The notes below the pieces were generated by a model. The model was not told the DNA's origin and made no database searches. It saw only the letters and a list, made by a program, of their open reading frames with translations. The position numbers and the translations under genes were made by a program. A stretch of DNA of 33,118 nt from Cytophagales bacterium (GTDB lineage Bacteria > Bacteroidota > Bacteroidia > Cytophagales > Thermoflexibacteraceae): the NCBI GenBank assembly GCA_013298985.1, contig JAAFJS010000037.1:1-33118 (forward strand). Reading direction: 5' to 3'. Below, one piece after another: positions 1 through 7,861 of this stretch (its first letter is position 1; the number at the start of each line of letters is the position of its first letter).

Positions 1-173
1 AAAGTTTTGAGAGGAACGTCTGCCAAAGCCATCTGCGCCGCTACTCTTTCCGAATAGGACTGCGCGGCAAGCCCCGCTAACTGGTCGCCTGAACGCAAGG
101 GAGTGGCTTTTGCCATCAAAACAGCTAAGGTTTCAAACGTATAAACTTGATTTTTAAGGGAATAACGATACAT
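1..173 (-). CDS. eutB: Ethanolamine ammonia-lyase heavy chain, N-terminal part (runs off window)
   Basis: Only the first 57 codons are present, read from ATG at 173 toward the window edge. The peptide starts MYRYSLKNQVYTFETL and continues with KATPLRSGD, AGLAA and ERVAAQMALADVPL. This matches the conserved N-terminus of EutB, the large subunit of the adenosylcobalamin-dependent enzyme that converts ethanolamine to acetaldehyde and ammonia. The family N-terminus carries the same pattern of a beta-rich start, LRSGD-x-LAG and ERVAA. The gene lies 41 nt downstream of kynureninase on the same strand, so the two may be co-transcribed. The catalytic domain and any eutC lie outside the window. The identification rests on the N-terminus alone. 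Confidence 0.85.
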   Translation of the reverse strand, partial: MYRYSLKNQVYTFETLAVLMAKATPLRSGDQLAGLAAQSYSERVAAQMALADVPLKT

Positions 174-214
174 TGTTTTTTGAGTTAAAAGAATGAAATC
201 TTACTTTCTTTTTA

Positions 215-1516
215 TCAAAACTTCCCCAGCAATTCCACGAAACTGTAAATTTCCTCAAAGGTATTGTAAAGCGGAACAGGAGCAATGCGTACAACTTCTG
301 GTTCGCGCCAGCCTGTACTTACACCGTTCTCCATCAGGAAGTTATAGAGTTTTTTACCTACGCCTTTTATCACCAAAGAAAGCTGGCAACCACTTTGGTT
401 TTCATCTTTTGGGGTGATAACCTCCACTTGAATTTTGGTTTGACTTTGGTTAAATTCATCTATTAGAAAATAAAAAAACTGATTCATTTTGAGGTGTTTA
501 GCCCAAAGTTTGTCCATTCCTGCCGCCTCAAATAATTCAAGAGAAGCCTTATGCACAGCCATCGGCAAGATTTGGGCATTACTCAACTGCCAGCCTTCTG
601 CACCGCGCATAGGTTTAAAGCCTTTTTTCATTAAAAAACGTTCATTTTCATCATGTCCCCACCAGCCTGCAAAGCGCGGAATGTCTTGATTATCAGCATA
701 TTTTTCATGAATAAAAACGCCCGAAGTTCCTCCTGCGCCAGAGTTGAGGTATTTGTAGGTACACCAAGTCGCAAAATCTACCTCCCAGTCATGCAAGCGG
801 AGAGGAATATTGCCCGCAGCGTGCGCCAAGTCAAAACCTGCCAATGCGCCAATCTCATGCGCTTTTTGGGTAATTGATTGTATATCAAATGCTTGCCCAG
901 TATAATAATTGACTCCACCAAACAAGACCAATGCCAATTCATTGCCAATTTCTTTGATTTTCTGCGTGATGTCTTCTGTACGTAAATAGGTTTCTCCTTC
1001 TCTGGGAAAAATCTCTACGATAGTCGTTTCAGGCGCAAGCCCATGAAATCTAACCTGACTTTCCACCGCGTATTGGTCAGAGGGAAATGCACCACCTTCC
1101 ATCAAAATTTTATTCCTCTGGGCGGTAGGACGATAAAAAGATACCATGAGTAGGTGCAAATTGACTGTCAGCGTATTCATCACCACGACTTCGATGGATT
1201 TTGCTCCTACCAATTTCGCCGTCGGCTCTGTCAATAATTTGTGGTAAGAAAACCAAGGATTTTTGCCCTCAAAATGTCCTTCACCTCCCAGCTTTGCCCA
1301 GTCTTCTAATTCTTGTAAGACGGCTTCTTTGGCTGTAACTGGCTGTAAACCAAGCGAATTTCCTGTAAAATAAATGACATCTTTCCCTGACTGGGCTTTG
1401 GGGATATGAAAAAAAGAACGGAACTTGCGAAGTTCGTCTTGTGCATCTAAACTTTGTGCAAAAGCAAGGGAATTTTCAAATTTCATGTTTTCAAATAAAT
1501 TCAGTGTATTAGACAT
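215..1516 (-). CDS. kynU: Kynureninase
   Basis: Predicted 433-aa PLP-dependent aminotransferase-fold enzyme that cleaves L-kynurenine to anthranilate and alanine in tryptophan catabolism. Visible family features are YFTGNSLG near residue 50, the FDLAHAAGN segment near 228-235 (PLP-contacting Asp/His), and WCTYKYLNSG at 251-260, where Lys255 is the expected Schiff-base lysine. WWGH and the substrate-side arginine region GWREPEVVRIAP near the C-terminus also fit kynureninases. The open frame extends upstream to 1618, but that part runs through palindromic repeats and is unlikely to be coding. I chose ATG at 1516. ATG at 1486 (MKFENS) is equally plausible because family members often start that way. 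There is no other kynurenine-pathway gene nearby; eutB follows 41 nt downstream. Confidence 0.93.
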   Translation of the reverse strand: MSNTLNLFENMKFENSLAFAQSLDAQDELRKFRSFFHIPKAQSGKDVIYFTGNSLGLQPVTAKEAVLQELEDWAKLGGEGHFEGKNPWFSYHKLLTEPTAKLVGAKSIEVVVMNTLTVNLHLLMVSFYRPTAQRNKILMEGGAFPSDQYAVESQVRFHGLAPETTIVEIFPREGETYLRTEDITQKIKEIGNELALVLFGGVNYYTGQAFDIQSITQKAHEIGALAGFDLAHAAGNIPLRLHDWEVDFATWCTYKYLNSGAGGTSGVFIHEKYADNQDIPRFAGWWGHDENERFLMKKGFKPMRGAEGWQLSNAQILPMAVHKASLELFEAAGMDKLWAKHLKMNQFFYFLIDEFNQSQTKIQVEVITPKDENQSGCQLSLVIKGVGKKLYNFLMENGVSTGWREPEVVRIAPVPLYNTFEEIYSFVELLGKF

Positions 1517-1550
1517 CTTGCAGACTAAAAACGCCGTTAGGTGTTTGATG

Positions 1551-1726
1551 TTGGCGGTTCGCCACTGCGATAGTAAATAAATGATAGTCAATGTATTATG
1601 AACTCTATAGGAGTTCAATCGCAGCGGCGAACCGTATTAAGCCTCTACGAGGCTTACAGGAACAAGGTAATGCTTTTGTGTTACCGCAACGGCGGACCGT
1701 CAACATTTAAGCCCTAATGGGCTTGC
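1551..1726. repeat. Cluster of short palindromic repeats upstream of kynU
   Basis: At least four inverted repeats lie in 130 bp: GAACTC...GAGTTC at 1600-1616, TAAGCCTC-TAC-GAGGCTTA at 1638-1656, GGTAA...TTACC at 1666-1685, and AAGCCC-TAAT-GGGCTT at 1709-1724. A second motif, CGCARCGGCGRACCGT, occurs directly at about 1620-1635 and 1685-1700. It also occurs inverted at 1553-1570 with near identity. Two composite units (motif plus an AAGCC/GGCTT hairpin) are 65 bp apart. The block fills the spacer between the DUF1501 gene and kynU, both on the minus strand. It could be a REP-like dispersed repeat or a structured leader. Confidence 0.7.
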
Positions 1727-1778
1727 AAACTGCAATTATTTAAGCAAGTTATCTATTAAAACAATGCAGGATAAATTC

Positions 1779-3266
1779 CTAAGCCACAATTTTATCTATC
1801 ACTTTTCCATGCACGTCAGTCAGGCGGAAATTGCGCCCTTGAAACGGATAGGTAAGTTTTTCGTGGTTCATGCCCATTTGGTGAAGGATAGTTGCCTGCA
1901 AATCATAGACGCTGGTGCGGTCTTTAATACCATAATAACCAATTTCGTCCGTTTCACCGTAGGTCAAGCCTTGTTTGATGCCGCCGCCAGCCAGCCAGCA
2001 AGTAAATGCCTCTGTATGATGGTCGCGACCTGCAAAAGGCATTTTCTTTCCTTCGCGGTTTTCCTGCATGGGCGTTCTGCCAAACTCTGCTCCCCATACT
2101 ACTAAGGTTTCTTCTAATAAACCCCTCATTTTCAGGTCTTGGAGCAGTGCCGCAATGGGTCTGTCCATGCCTTTACACAGATTTGCAAAACCGCCATTGT
2201 TCAGGGCATTGCTTGGGCTGTTGCCATGCGAGTCCCAACCCCAGTCAAAAAGCTGGACAAAACGCACTCCTTTTTCCACCAAACGCCTTGCTAACAGGCA
2301 GTTATTGGCAAAAGAAGATTTCCCTCTTTCCGTCCCATAAAGTTCGTGTATCCACTCAGGTTCTTTGCCAATATCCATCACCTCGGGGACAGAAATTTGC
2401 ATTTTGAAAGCCATTTCGTACTGAGAAATCCGAGAAATGGTTTCAGGGTCTTGCATTTCCGTATAATGCGCCTGGTTGATGTCATTAATTGCCTCTACCG
2501 TTTGCCCGCGTAGCTCGCGATTCATGCCTTCGGGATTAGAAACATACAAAACAGGCTCACCTTTGGAACGGCACTCTACGCCCTGATAAACCGTTGGCAA
2601 AAAGCCACTTCCGTAGCCTGCCTTGCCCGCGTCAGGAGCTTTACCACCTGAGAGCAGTACAATGAAGCCAGGCAGGTCTGCATTTTCGGAGCCTAAGCCA
2701 TACGTTACCCATGCGCCCATGCTTGGTCTGCCCAGACGCGCATGACCTGTTTGCATCAGCAACTGCGCGGGAGCGTGGTTAAACTGGTCAGTATTCATTG
2801 CTTTCAAAAAAGTAACTTCGTCTGCCATATTCGCAAAAAGTGGTAAGTGGTCAGAAATCCACGCCCCCGATTGTCCATATTGCTTGAAGCCTACCTGATG
2901 CCCAAGCATCTGCGGCACACCCTTGATGAAGGCAAAACGCTTGCCTTCCAGCAGTGATTGTGGACATAGTTTCCCGTCTAACTTTTGGAGTTCGGGCTTA
3001 TAATCAAAGAGTTCTAACTGCGAAGGCGCACCCGCGCAGTGTATGTAAATCACACGTTTTGCCTTGGCAGGATAATGAGGCGGCAGTATGTCAAATGGCT
3101 TAGAAAGGTCGCGATGCACGCGCATATCGGCAAATTTTTCGCTTGGAGGTGATGAGCAACCACCTATAGAAGCAAGCGCAAGCCCACCTAAACCTGCGGC
3201 ACATTCCCAGAGAAAGTGGCGACGCGTAACTGATTGGAGTTCATTAAAGATATTTGTTTTCATCAT
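1779..3266 (-). CDS. DUF1501 family protein with Tat/lipoprotein-type N-terminus
   Basis: A 495-aa protein of the DUF1501 family, whose members have an alkaline-phosphatase/sulfatase-like fold and mostly unknown substrates. The N-terminus has a twin-arginine motif (SVTRRHFLWECAAG) followed by a hydrophobic stretch and SIGGCSS, which resembles a lipobox. Export by Tat and lipid anchoring are therefore likely. Family landmarks are visible: YIHCAGAPSQLELFDYKP, NHAPAQLLMQTG, DWGWDSHG, VVWGAEFGRTPM and GRDHHTEAFTCWLAGGG. In Bacteroidota and Planctomycetes this family is usually encoded next to a DUF1553/DUF1549 cytochrome-like gene, and no such partner is in this window. The start at 3266 is followed immediately by a second ATG at 3263. 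The function is not known. Confidence 0.9.
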   Translation of the reverse strand: MMKTNIFNELQSVTRRHFLWECAAGLGGLALASIGGCSSPPSEKFADMRVHRDLSKPFDILPPHYPAKAKRVIYIHCAGAPSQLELFDYKPELQKLDGKLCPQSLLEGKRFAFIKGVPQMLGHQVGFKQYGQSGAWISDHLPLFANMADEVTFLKAMNTDQFNHAPAQLLMQTGHARLGRPSMGAWVTYGLGSENADLPGFIVLLSGGKAPDAGKAGYGSGFLPTVYQGVECRSKGEPVLYVSNPEGMNRELRGQTVEAINDINQAHYTEMQDPETISRISQYEMAFKMQISVPEVMDIGKEPEWIHELYGTERGKSSFANNCLLARRLVEKGVRFVQLFDWGWDSHGNSPSNALNNGGFANLCKGMDRPIAALLQDLKMRGLLEETLVVWGAEFGRTPMQENREGKKMPFAGRDHHTEAFTCWLAGGGIKQGLTYGETDEIGYYGIKDRTSVYDLQATILHQMGMNHEKLTYPFQGRNFRLTDVHGKVIDKIVA

Positions 3267-3376
3267 TACTAAAAATAATGGTAGGAGAAATTTTCACTTT
3301 ATCAAAAATAAGAAAAACAAAGAGAAAAATATGATTTTTAAGACAAATTCTCATTTTTCTGATTAATTTCGAGAGG

Positions 3377-3709
3377 CTATAGCTTGCCTCTAAGTTCGGT
3401 GAGGAAAGATTTTACATCTTCTAAGATATTGATAATCTGTATGGTGCTGTCAGCTATTTGTGCTTTGTTTTGTAAAACTTCCTTTGCGCCTTGTAGGGTA
3501 TAGCCTTTCTTTTTGACCAAAAAATAAATTGTTTGGAGGGTATCAATGTCTTCTTTGGTGTATTGGCGAGTTCCGTTTTTTGTTTTGCGCGGCTTTATCA
3601 TGTCAAAATGACTTTCCCAAAAACGAATAAGTGAAGGTGCTACCTCAAAAAGTTGGGCAACTTCGCCGATGCTATAATATTTTTTCTCTATGTCGTTGTC
3701 CTCTTTCAT
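3377..3709 (-). CDS. MerR family transcriptional regulator
   Basis: A 110-aa protein with an N-terminal MerR winged helix-turn-helix: YYSIGEVAQLFEVAPSLIRFWESHF, then RQYTKEDIDTLQTIYFLVKKKGYTLQGAKEVL. The C-terminal 30 residues are a short helical tail and no metal- or effector-binding cysteines are visible. This is the small MlrA-like MerR type common in Bacteroidota. The frame extends to an ATG at 3733, but 3709 (MKEDND) fits the family N-terminus better. It is divergent from the lysozyme-like pair that starts at 3857, with about 150 bp between the two starts. A regulatory link to that pair is possible but unproven. Confidence 0.88.
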   Translation of the reverse strand: MKEDNDIEKKYYSIGEVAQLFEVAPSLIRFWESHFDMIKPRKTKNGTRQYTKEDIDTLQTIYFLVKKKGYTLQGAKEVLQNKAQIADSTIQIINILEDVKSFLTELRGKL

Positions 3710-3856
3710 GGGGCGTAGTTTGTAAAAAAGCAAAGCAATTTATAAATGATTTCTGAGATTTCAAAACTTTTTTTTTATAAAGCATTGTAATTCAAAAAAA
3801 TATCAATAATTTTAAATTTTAAAATGGGCAAATTAACCAATTAATAAAATCTATAT

Positions 3857-4807
3857 ATGAGTAACGTACAGTCCTTTTTGAATGCGCGCGGGGTATTCAG
3901 AGTCAGTACAACCAACGAGGGTGCGCGAAACAGGTATGATGTTTCTTTTCCTCGCCCTACGGGTGGTGTAGGCACAGCAACTTTCCGCGACAACGTACCC
4001 AGTTCATTTACAGTCTATAAACAAGGCATTACGTATGCAGGTACACCTACGGCAAGCATAGACAAATTACCGCCACAGGCATTTGCCGCCGCAGGCTTGA
4101 ATGCTACACTCACCAAAGCCCTGCGCTTGGTTTCCTCGCACGAGGCAAAGTTTGATGGTATCAATAGCTACGATAAAGCTATTTTTTCTTTTGGTTTTAT
4201 TCAGTTTGCAGGCGGTTCTGTTTCAGCAGGTCAGTTGCCCAATATGATGATGCTTTTCAAAACCAAACAGCCGCAAATGTTCCAACAAATCTTTGGACAA
4301 TACGGAATTGATGTGGTAGCTGCTTCGCCTCGCCCCAATGTGGTGATTTGGACGGAAAACGGCAATCAGGTAGGTGGAGATGACGCTTGGAACTATGTGA
4401 TGCTCAATAAACAACTGACCACTGCTTTTATCGCGGCAGGCAATAGTCCTATCTGTATGGCGATGCAAATCGAGCAAGCCGCAGTAGGCTATGTATTTCC
4501 TGCCCTCAAAATGTCGCTGGATTTGGGCGCGCTCGGCAAAGTGCCAGCAAGCTCTATTTTGCGCTCAGAAGCAGGCAATATTTCTCTCATTGACCGCACT
4601 ATCAACATGGGCGGTGGCGGCGCAAGCAGGCTTTTCACAGAAGCTATCACCGCATTAGCCCCTGGTGCTTCTTTGGGGCAGATTCAGGCACTCAGCGACC
4701 AGCGTATTTTACAGCAACTCGTGTCGATAGGCACTGCACGCAACGACAAACGCATCATAGACCGCATGAACAGCATCTTGAATGGCGGATATAGTTTTGC
4801 AAAATAA
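3857..4807 (+). CDS. Unrecognised protein with lysozyme-like signature (paralogue 1)
   Basis: A 316-aa protein I cannot assign to a named family. Residues 96-120 read E-AKFDGINSY-D-KAIFSFGFIQFAGG. The pattern is Glu, nine residues, Asp, four residues, Ser-x-Gly, then IQF. It resembles the catalytic Glu/Asp and beta-hairpin of lysozyme-superfamily enzymes (compare T4 lysozyme Glu11, Asp20, Thr26-x-Gly28). A second conserved block, ATFRDNVPSSFTVYKQGITY, lies at 41-60. There is no signal peptide or membrane segment, so an enzyme acting on peptidoglycan would need a non-Sec route or cell lysis. The next gene is a clear paralogue 31 bp downstream, so they are probably one operon. The coding region is more GC-rich than the spacers around it. 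The lysozyme reading is inference. Confidence 0.8.
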   Translation: MSNVQSFLNARGVFRVSTTNEGARNRYDVSFPRPTGGVGTATFRDNVPSSFTVYKQGITYAGTPTASIDKLPPQAFAAAGLNATLTKALRLVSSHEAKFDGINSYDKAIFSFGFIQFAGGSVSAGQLPNMMMLFKTKQPQMFQQIFGQYGIDVVAASPRPNVVIWTENGNQVGGDDAWNYVMLNKQLTTAFIAAGNSPICMAMQIEQAAVGYVFPALKMSLDLGALGKVPASSILRSEAGNISLIDRTINMGGGGASRLFTEAITALAPGASLGQIQALSDQRILQQLVSIGTARNDKRIIDRMNSILNGGYSFAK

Positions 4808-4835
4808 TTCATCATTTATCATTCATAATTCAAAA
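4808..4835 (+). repeat. Heptamer repeat (YTCATAA-like), four degenerate units
   Basis: Seven-base units TTCATCA, TTTATCA, TTCATAA and TTCAAAA fill the spacer between the two paralogues and end 3 bp before the ATG at 4839. Similar arrays occur at four other places in the window in the same orientation. Confidence 0.55.
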
Positions 4836-4838
4836 AAA

Positions 4839-5822
4839 ATGGTTGAAACTCAACATGGAGTAAGTTTCGAAGAGGCTCTCCAAGCACGCCAGATATTTCA
4901 GATAGGGAAAGAAGACAAATTGGGCTACACCGAATATACGGCAACTTTCCCAAAGGCAGACGGAACAATAAGTACGATAGCCTTTCGCGACAATGTTCCC
5001 AGCCCTTACATGACTTATACAGAAGGAATTGTGCATATTGGAACTTTTATGCCCAAAGACATAGAGCCAGGAACACTCCCTAACGTGGCTATCTCGGATA
5101 CATTGGCAAAATCACTCCAATTCGTCTATGCCGAAGAGGGCTGTTTTGATGCCGTTAATACGTATGACAAAGGCATTTTTTCTTATGGATTTATTCAGTT
5201 TTCAGGAGGAATGGGCGGCAGTTTGAATGATTTTATGCTTCTTTTGAAAATAAAATATCCAGAAACTTTTGCCCAATGCTTTGGTAAATACGGCATCGAC
5301 GTAGAGGAAGCAACGCCTCGCGCAGTCGTTTCTGTGCTGGATACCGAAGACAATCAAGAGCTTACGAGTGATGCCGCTTGGGTATATATGATGAATAACA
5401 AGCAACTTACGGCTGCCTTCATCGCCGCAGGCTCTGATATGAATGTAGTTTCTACCCAAATAGAGTACATCATGTATGCCTACATGAATCCTGCTATTAA
5501 CAGCTTGATAGAATTGGAGATAGCTGGTACTTTACATCAGGGTATTCCCTTACACTCCATCATCAATTCCGAAATGGGCATTGCCGCTATGGTGGATTTG
5601 ACGATTGTGATGTGGGTACGCAAAATGAATGTACTGTTCAAACAAGCCATTGAGGAAGTAGCAACTGAGTTTGGGCTGACCACCATCGAAGATGTCAAAA
5701 ACATTGACGAACGCGCAGTGATTCAGAAAATCATTAGCTATGAAGATACCAAAGCACTGACTGACAGACGATTAAATAAAGTATTGAGTAGCGGAATGAG
5801 TTTTGAGAAAAACACATTATAA
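4839..5822 (+). CDS. Unrecognised protein with lysozyme-like signature (paralogue 2)
   Basis: A 327-aa paralogue of the preceding gene, matched along its whole length. The shared blocks are IAFRDNVPSPYMTYTEGI (48-65), EEGCFDAVNTYDKGIFSYGF (99-118) followed by IQFSGG, FGKYGIDVEEATPR, MNNKQLTAAFIAAGS, and a C-terminal L..GMSFEK tail matching L.GGYSFAK in the first copy. Glu100 and Asp110 keep the ten-residue spacing of the candidate catalytic pair. The open frame begins at 4782, but its first 19 codons overlap the upstream gene and the heptamer repeat. ATG at 4839 is the better start, because the family-like sequence begins there. There is no signal peptide. The pair looks like an old tandem duplication, since the copies are clearly diverged. 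The function is unknown. Confidence 0.8.
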   Translation: MVETQHGVSFEEALQARQIFQIGKEDKLGYTEYTATFPKADGTISTIAFRDNVPSPYMTYTEGIVHIGTFMPKDIEPGTLPNVAISDTLAKSLQFVYAEEGCFDAVNTYDKGIFSYGFIQFSGGMGGSLNDFMLLLKIKYPETFAQCFGKYGIDVEEATPRAVVSVLDTEDNQELTSDAAWVYMMNNKQLTAAFIAAGSDMNVVSTQIEYIMYAYMNPAINSLIELEIAGTLHQGIPLHSIINSEMGIAAMVDLTIVMWVRKMNVLFKQAIEEVATEFGLTTIEDVKNIDERAVIQKIISYEDTKALTDRRLNKVLSSGMSFEKNTL

Positions 5823-5853
5823 GATTTTAGTATAAATGATTATATTTTTTTAA

Positions 5854-5873
5854 CCCACCGTTTTAACGGTGGG
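5854..5873. repeat. Perfect 9-bp inverted repeat in spacer
   Basis: Arms CCCACCGTT and AACGGTGGG are separated by TT. There is no U-run after the stem on either strand: AAATCACC follows on plus, and an A-run follows on minus. It is therefore not a classical intrinsic terminator. It lies 31 bp after the lysozyme-like pair and resembles the short palindromes near kynU in size. Confidence 0.6.
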
Positions 5874-5958
5874 AAATCACCCGCGAATCAAAAAACACTT
5901 TATTTGCGAATAAACTGACCAGATAAACTGTTTTTCCATCTCTTAATCCTTCAAAAAT

Positions 5959-6582
5959 ATGAAATTTAGCACTAAAATAATACTCATTATTTTTTCTGCC
6001 ATTTTCCTTTGTGCCTGCGCTAACCAAGAGGACGAAGTAGTTACGATTTCCACCCAATTTGGTGATATTCAAGTTATTCTATTTGACAAAACACCAAAAC
6101 ACAAGGCAAATTTCTTGAAATTAGCAAAGGAGAAATATTACGACAGCACTGCTTTTCACCGCGTTATCAATAATTTTATGATTCAAGGCGGCGACCCCAA
6201 TACCAAAAATGGTTCAGATGTTGGCACTTGGGGGCTGGGTTCGCCTGACTACCTGCTCCCAATGGAAGTAGATTTGGAACTGATGCACTATCAGGGCGCA
6301 CTGGCAGCCGCGCGCAAACCTGACCAAGCCAATCCCAACAAAGAGTCTAACGGTTCGCAGTTTTATATCGTCCAAAATCCGCAAGGCGAGCATCGGCTCA
6401 ATATGGAATACACCGTTTTTGGGCAGGTCATTAGCGGCATAGAAGTCGTAGATAAAATAGCACAAATTCCTGTAAACGAAATGTTTAGACCCATGCAAGA
6501 TAGCCGAATAAAAATGACGGTGAGCAAAATGAAAAAATCAGAAATTACAGCCAAATACGGATACATTTATCCACAGAAATAA
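5959..6582 (+). CDS. Cyclophilin-type peptidyl-prolyl cis-trans isomerase, lipoprotein
   Basis: A 207-aa exported cyclophilin that should catalyse proline cis-trans isomerisation in the cell envelope. The N-terminus MKFSTKIILIIFSAIFLCACA is a lipoprotein signal with candidate lipid cysteines at residues 18 and 20. The cyclophilin core runs from about residue 30 to 195. It has VTISTQFGDIQVILFD, YYDSTAFHRVINNFMIQGGD (the FHR motif of the active site), GSQFYIV and a following H near 145. The segment between the Gln-Gly-Gly-Asp motif and GSQFY carries the LMHYQGALAAAR stretch usual in Bacteroidota homologues. The rRNA methyltransferase gene follows after 14 nt, so they probably share a transcript. 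Confidence 0.92.
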   Translation: MKFSTKIILIIFSAIFLCACANQEDEVVTISTQFGDIQVILFDKTPKHKANFLKLAKEKYYDSTAFHRVINNFMIQGGDPNTKNGSDVGTWGLGSPDYLLPMEVDLELMHYQGALAAARKPDQANPNKESNGSQFYIVQNPQGEHRLNMEYTVFGQVISGIEVVDKIAQIPVNEMFRPMQDSRIKMTVSKMKKSEITAKYGYIYPQK

Positions 6583-6596
6583 AATCTAATACTCAT

Positions 6597-7781
6597 TTGA
6601 CAAAAATTATTCTTTCCCCCAAAATTAGCAAGCGCATAGAGCAAGGGCATCCTTGGGTTTATGACAACGAAGTAGCTGATATTCAAGGAGATTTGCAACA
6701 AGGCGAAATTGTAGAGGTTTTTAATCACAAAAAAAAATTTGTGGGAAAAGGTTATGCAAACCCGCGCTCACATATCTTGGTGCGCCTGCTCGTAAACCAC
6801 CCCAAAGAGGAAATCAATCGCAATTTATTCAAAAAACGAATAGAGCAAGCACTCAAATACAGGCAACAGCTTGGTTATCAGGGTTCTTTCCGATTGGTCT
6901 TTGGAGAGGCTGATTTCTTACCAGCCTTAGTAATTGACAAGTTCAATGACTATTTTTCTATCCAAACGCTTGCCTTTGGAATCGACCAATTCAAAAACGA
7001 AATCGTTGATGTGTTGGAGGAAATTTTTAAAAAAGAATCTCTCAGTTTTGGTATTTACGAACGTAATGACGTACCTGTACGAGAACTGGAAGGATTGGAG
7101 CAAAAGACAGGTTTTTTGTCAAAACCATTTGAACCACAGACAATTATCAATGAAAATGGTTTCAAAATGTTGGTAGATATTGCCAACGGACAAAAAACAG
7201 GTTACTTTTTAGACCAAACGGCAAATCGCGCCGCCCTTGCACCTTTTGTCAAAAATGCAGAAGTGTTGGATTGTTTTTCACACACAGGCTCTTTTGCGAT
7301 TCATGCGGCAGGTTATGGCGCAAAAAAGGTCAGTGCAGTTGATATTTCGGAGTTTGCAAGCAAGACAGCCCAAGAAAATGCAAAACTCAATGGACTGGAA
7401 AGCAAAATAGAGTGCATTACTGCCAATGCTTTTGACCTGCTGAGTGATTGGTCAAAGGAAAATCGCCAGTTTGATGTGGTGATTCTTGACCCGCCAGCTT
7501 TCACCAAAAGTCGTGGAAATGTCGAAAATGCCCTGCGTGGCTACAAAGAAATCAATTTGCGCGGCATGAAACTGCTCAAAAAGGGTGGATTCTTGGTAAC
7601 TTGCTCTTGTTCACATTTTATCAAGCCCGATATTTTCAAAAATGTGATTTACGAAGCCGCCTTGGACGCTGGGAAAATAGTGCGCGAAGTGCTTTACAAG
7701 CCACAGGGAAACGACCACCCTTTTTTATGGAATGTCGAAGAAACGCTGTATTTGAAGTTTTACATTTTACAGATTATTTGA
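6597..7781 (+). CDS. Class I SAM-dependent rRNA methyltransferase, RlmI-like, with TTG start
   Basis: A 394-aa enzyme of the RlmI/YccW family, which methylates cytosine C5 in 23S rRNA (C1962 in E. coli). It has an N-terminal PUA domain (ISKRIEQGHPWVYDNEV onward, about 1-80). A linker EEI domain follows, then a Rossmann methyltransferase domain with NGQKTGYFLDQ, VLDCFSHTGSFAIHAA (SAM-binding motif I), ILDPPAFTKSRG near 297-305 (motif IV) and TCSCSHF near 335-341, where the catalytic cysteine is expected. No in-frame ATG lies between the upstream stop and the PUA domain. The start is therefore TTG at 6597, giving MTKIILSPK. The gene is 14 nt after the cyclophilin gene. The exact nucleotide target is inferred from the family. 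Confidence 0.92.
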   Translation: MTKIILSPKISKRIEQGHPWVYDNEVADIQGDLQQGEIVEVFNHKKKFVGKGYANPRSHILVRLLVNHPKEEINRNLFKKRIEQALKYRQQLGYQGSFRLVFGEADFLPALVIDKFNDYFSIQTLAFGIDQFKNEIVDVLEEIFKKESLSFGIYERNDVPVRELEGLEQKTGFLSKPFEPQTIINENGFKMLVDIANGQKTGYFLDQTANRAALAPFVKNAEVLDCFSHTGSFAIHAAGYGAKKVSAVDISEFASKTAQENAKLNGLESKIECITANAFDLLSDWSKENRQFDVVILDPPAFTKSRGNVENALRGYKEINLRGMKLLKKGGFLVTCSCSHFIKPDIFKNVIYEAALDAGKIVREVLYKPQGNDHPFLWNVEETLYLKFYILQII

Positions 7782-7848
7782 AAAGATACGCCTTGTTCAT
7801 CTTATTTTAATACAAATTTTACGGATAGGAAAATGTTGAATCTTGTCG

Positions 7849-7856
7849 TAACTTTG
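7849..7856 (+). promoter_or_regulatory. Bacteroidota -7 box TAACTTTG just before tsaD
   Basis: TAACTTTG matches TAnnTTTG exactly and ends 5 nt before the tsaD ATG. No TTG stands at the usual 19-20 bp upstream. If used, transcription would start at or next to the start codon, giving a leaderless or nearly leaderless mRNA. Confidence 0.45.
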
Positions 7857-7861
7857 CAATT

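Noticed and set aside
1517-1618. N-terminal extension of kynureninase
   Set aside because: The extra 34 codons run through palindromic repeat DNA and do not resemble the family.
3857-5822. Prophage endolysin cassette
   Set aside because: No holin, tail or integrase gene lies beside the pair, and the two copies are full-length, diverged paralogues in a housekeeping neighbourhood.
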